Source of the DNA: Pyrenopolyporus hunteri
Taxonomy: Eukaryota; Ascomycota; Sordariomycetes; Xylariales; Hypoxylaceae
Reading direction: 5' to 3'
Assembly: GCA_902806595.1 (NCBI GenBank)
Contig: CADCXC010000011.1
Span: 62,001 to 126,000 of the forward strand
DNA length: 64,000 nucleotides
Part shown: one piece after another, positions 59,961-64,000 of the stretch
Position numbering within the stretch: position 1 is the stretch's first letter
How the letters are laid out: each line of letters begins with the position of its first letter
Program-made: the position numbers and the translations under genes
The notes under the pieces: generated by a model
The model's input: only the letters and a program-made list of their open reading frames with translations
Databases searched by the model: none
What the model was told of the DNA's origin: nothing

Positions 59961-62900
59961 ACCATAAGTAATTTTTCCGTTAAACCGTTAATTTAAAGAA
60001 TTTTTAAAAATTTAAATTAAAAATCCATTTTAATTATAGGGGTATATTAAAGTTATAAAGTTTATAGCGTATATAACTATTAAATTTCTTTATAAATATA
60101 AAGTTTATAACGTTTAATATCGTTATAAAATTCGTCGTATAAATTTTACGCGTTTTATATATTTATTATATTTACGTAATATTATTAAATTATTTAAAAT
60201 TTATGTTTTTTAAATAAAATTAATTATTAATTAAAACGATTATTATATTTAATCGCATAAAATTATTATTATTTAATAAATTATAATTAAATAATATATA
60301 CGTAAATAAATAATTAAATAATACGATAATTAATTATTTATTATAAAATCGTTAATCCGTTAAAACGTTAAAAAAAATAATAACATAAATTATATATATA
60401 ATAAACAATTAAAAAAAATAATATAATCGTATATTTAAATTAATATAATTAATATAATATAAAAAAAATAATATAATATAAAAAAAAATAATATAATATT
60501 AAAAATATTTAAATTAATATAATAATTTAATTTTATTAAATAATCGATATTATAATAATATAACTTCGTATTAAAATATTTATTATAATAATAATAAAAA
60601 TAAATATATTTTTATTAAATATTTCGTTATTTTATATAATAAATATTTAAAGTATAACTTTTAAAAATAATATATTTATCGATTAATATAAAATTAAACC
60701 GTTTATAATTTTTATACATATATAATTTAATTTATTTTATTTATTTCGTATTTTTTATTATACGATCGTATAATAATTAACCGGTTATTAATTAACGACT
60801 TTTTATTTATTTAATAAATTTCGAAACGTTAAATGTTTTTATCGTCGATACGTTTTTATAAAACCGTAACTTATCGCATTACGTACCGTACTTTATTATA
60901 ACGTTTTATAACTTTAATTATAAAAAACATTACTATATATTTAAATATTTACCATTATTACCGATTTTTTAAAATTCGTATACTTTTATAAATTAATAAA
61001 ATTATTATAAATGTAAAATAATATAAAATAAAATTTTATTTTATTATTAATTTTTTTAATATTAACTTTTTTAATTTTAATATTATATAATTATTTAACC
61101 GTTTAAATATTCGATAATAAAATTTAAAATAATTTTATTACCTTATTTATTATATTACTTTTTAAACCATAATTTCTTATATTTCATTTATAATTTTTTA
61201 AATATTAACTCGTATTAATAACGTATTAACGATATAATTTTATAATAAATTTCGATTAATAATAATAAAATTTTACGCTTAATCGTCGATACGTAATTTT
61301 ATTATATAATTATTTTATTAAAATTTATTTTTTACTTTTATTTAATTTTATATAATTTATAAAACGATTAATTAAATATTTTTATTAAATTTTATTTTAT
61401 TTTTTTTTAATATTATTCGTTTAATTTATTATTTTTAATACGTTTATTTTACCTCGTATTTTTTTTTATTTTTTTACATTTCGATTTATAACTTTATTTT
61501 ATTTTTAACTTAATTATTAATTTTTAATTAACTCGAAAATATTAAAAATACTTTTTAATAAAACCTTCGAAATATTTATATTTTTTTTAATATATAATGT
61601 TATTAACACTTTTTAATATAATTTATAATATATCGTTTATATATAATAAATAACTTTTCGAAATCGACTTTTTAAAATTATTAAATCTACATTATAATAA
61701 TAATAAATATTATAAAAAAAAATATTCGTTATTTTATTATAATTTATTTTATTTAACATTTAATTTAAAATATCGTTTTTCCTTCTATATATACTTATAT
61801 AAATATAAATATATTTTTCGATTTATTTAATAATCGCGAAAAACTTTTTTTTATTTTTATAAAATATTTATAAATTAAAATTTTTTTATTATTTATAAAA
61901 CGTTTACCTTCGAAAAAACGGTACGATTTAATTAATAAAATTTATTTAACTTTTATAAAAAAACTTCGATTAATTAAATTTAAATTTAATTCGATACGAT
62001 TCGACGTCGAAAACTTTAATTTTAATTATAAATATACTACGTTTTAAAAAACGAAATTATTAATTAAAATATAATAAATAATAAAATCGTTATAATTTAA
62101 AATTTAACTTTATATATTTATATAAAATATTTAATAATAATTAATTTTAATTACATTTAAATATACTTTTATTTTATTATTATAAAATCGCGTTTTTAAC
62201 GATATTTTTAAATTAACTTTTTAAATCGTTTTTATATAATTTACGCGTTTTAATATTAATTAAAAAAAATTAAAAAATCTTTTTATTTTAATTAAAAACT
62301 TTAATATCGACCGTTTTAACCTTATAAATTATTATTTAAACTTCGATTTATTTTTATCGAAAAAATTTAAAAAAGTTTCGAATAATTATAAAATTTTAAA
62401 AATATTATTTATTTCGTACGAAGTGTTTAATAATAGGTTTTTTAAAAAAATTATTATATATAATTAAAAAAATAATTACGAATTTTAATAAAGTAATTAA
62501 TAAATAATTAATAAATTTATCGTAAATTATAATTAATTAAATTTAATTTAAATTAATCGTATGTAATTTAATACGTTTTAACGAATTTCGTAAAATAACG
62601 GTTTTTTTATTAAATATATTTTTTAATTAATTCGCTTTTATTTTTTTTTAATTTTTTTAAAAGTCGATTGTCGATTTTTAAAATATTTATTATTTCGTTT
62701 TAGTATTATTATAATATACGAATTTTTTTAAGATTTAATATTCGTTATAAACGATATTTTTTTTATAGATATTAAAAAAAATTTTTTACGTAAAATTTAT
62801 ATAAAATACGGTTAAAAATAAAATATCGATTAATTTTATAATTTTTATAATATAAAACTTTTAATAATAATATATTTAATTTATCGTTATTTATTACGGT

Positions 62901-64000
62901 AACGTATAAGTTATATTTATTATATAATATTACTTATAATTAATTATTTAAATTATTAATAATAAAAATTAACGAATTTATTATAAGTTATTTCGTTTAA
63001 TAAAACGTTTTTTTCGATAATAATCGTAAATTTTTTTACTTTTACTTCGATATTTATTATTTATATAAATATTACGTATCGAATTTTAACGAGTATATAT
63101 TACGAAAACGATTATATTATAATAAATATATTTTAATTAATTATTATACGATATAAACGTTTAATTTTTTAAAAAAAATATAAAGTTAAAAAACGTTATA
63201 ATAAATTTATATCGTAAATTTTATTTTTATAAGATATATTTTATTATAAAAATCGTACGAAATACGAAAATAACGAAATTAATAAATACTTAACGCGATT
63301 TATTATTTTACGTCGTAAAAGTTACTTTCGATTAAATTTAACTTTTATTTTTCGATTTAATTTAAAACGTAAAAAATATTTTTAATTAAATCGAATTTTT
63401 ATTTTACGTTTTAATTTAATGTTTAATGGTTCGTTTTTAATATATTTATTAAATAATATAAAAATTATTTTATCGATTTAAGTGTTTTTTTAATATAATA
63501 ACAAAGTTATAATAAATAATTTAAATAATAAATATAATAAATTTAACAAATCGATAATATAAAGTATTTTAATTCGTAAAAGTAAATTTTCGTTTTAAAA
63601 ACCCTTTTATTTATAAAGTTAAAATATTTTCGATCGTTTTATTTTACGTAATTTAATTAATTATTTTCATATATATATATTTTCGAAAAAACCGTTATAA
63701 AAATTTAATAAATAATTGATTTTATTTAATTATATCGACGTAAAATATTTTTTAAATAAATAAAATTTTATTATTAAAAAATAATTTAACGAAATAATAA
63801 TAAATAAAAAAATAAAATAGTGTTTTCGATATAAAAAAAAATAATTTAATATTATATTATAATTTAATGAAATTTATAAAAAATGTTACAATAAAAATAA
63901 TAAAAAAATATAAAACGAATTTTTTTATTATTTTATAGTTAATAAATTTAACTTTAAAAATATATCGAATATTTTATCGTAATTTAAATCTATTAAAAAA
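59960..64000. mobile_element. Second RIP-degraded AT-rich block (right end outside the window)
   Basis: From about 59,960 the sequence becomes almost pure A+T with surviving CpG and near-absent CpA/TpG, as in the 28-kb block. The left edge (around 59,940-60,010) does not carry the AAACCGCC repeat of the first block, so it is probably a different element. No protein or LTR could be recognised, and the right border lies beyond the window. Confidence 0.75.

Overview
The window looks like a chromosome piece from a filamentous ascomycete, most likely a Sordariomycete. Its genes carry short introns (46-76 nt) with GT...AG ends and CTAAC-type branch sites. The genes include typical fungal families: GH16, GH43, sugar porters, a CVNH-LysM lectin and DUF6590. 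Two long AT-rich blocks carry a repeat-induced point mutation (RIP) signature. The genus cannot be told from the sequence alone. No rRNA, tRNA or CRISPR array was recognised by eye.

Layout. (1) 1-21.8 kb is gene-bearing, of medium GC and rather gene-poor at its left end. It holds a GFA/CENP-V-type small zinc protein (2388-2877, -), a secreted GH16 glucanase (6138-7047, -), the ribosome-biogenesis factor BFR2/AATF (10184-12073, -), the mitochondrial complex I assembly ATPase IND1/NUBPL (12534-13694, +), the splicing factor SPF30 with a Tudor domain (14178-15189, -), a 501-bp fully palindromic Tc1/mariner-type MITE (15781-16281), a secreted ten-exon GH43 glycosidase (17230-19395, -) and an MFS sugar porter (19722-21563, -). 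(2) 21.8-50.05 kb is a 28-kb block of almost pure A+T, heavily RIPed and bounded on both sides by a 49-bp inverted repeat whose two copies differ only by transitions. Inside are decayed LTR-like repeats in both orientations and the fossil of a 15-bp coding minisatellite. (3) 50.05-60 kb is gene-bearing again: an arylsulfatase with a suspicious exon junction, a DUF6590 protein, an acidic orphan, a macro-domain protein and a CVNH protein split by a LysM domain. (4) From about 59.96 kb to the end a second RIPed AT block begins and runs off the window.

How the genes fit together. BFR2 and IND1 are divergent and share a 460-bp promoter. IND1 and SPF30 converge. The GH43 enzyme and the sugar porter are adjacent and co-oriented, which suggests hydrolysis of plant-wall xylan or arabinan outside the cell followed by uptake. 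GH16 lies about 10 kb away, and a sulfatase lies just past the AT block, so the surroundings are enriched in saprotrophic or plant-wall functions without forming a proven cluster. The AT block leaves the porter only about 250 bp and the sulfatase about 630 bp of non-RIPed upstream sequence.

The best candidates for something new are the 28-kb element with transition-only terminal inverted repeats, the perfectly centred MITE hairpin, a 5-nt microexon in the sugar porter, and two genes (IND1 and the sulfatase) whose conserved junctions cannot be built cleanly from the sequence. Exon models were built by hand from splice signals and conserved protein sequence. Family calls rest on recognised motifs, not on database searches.
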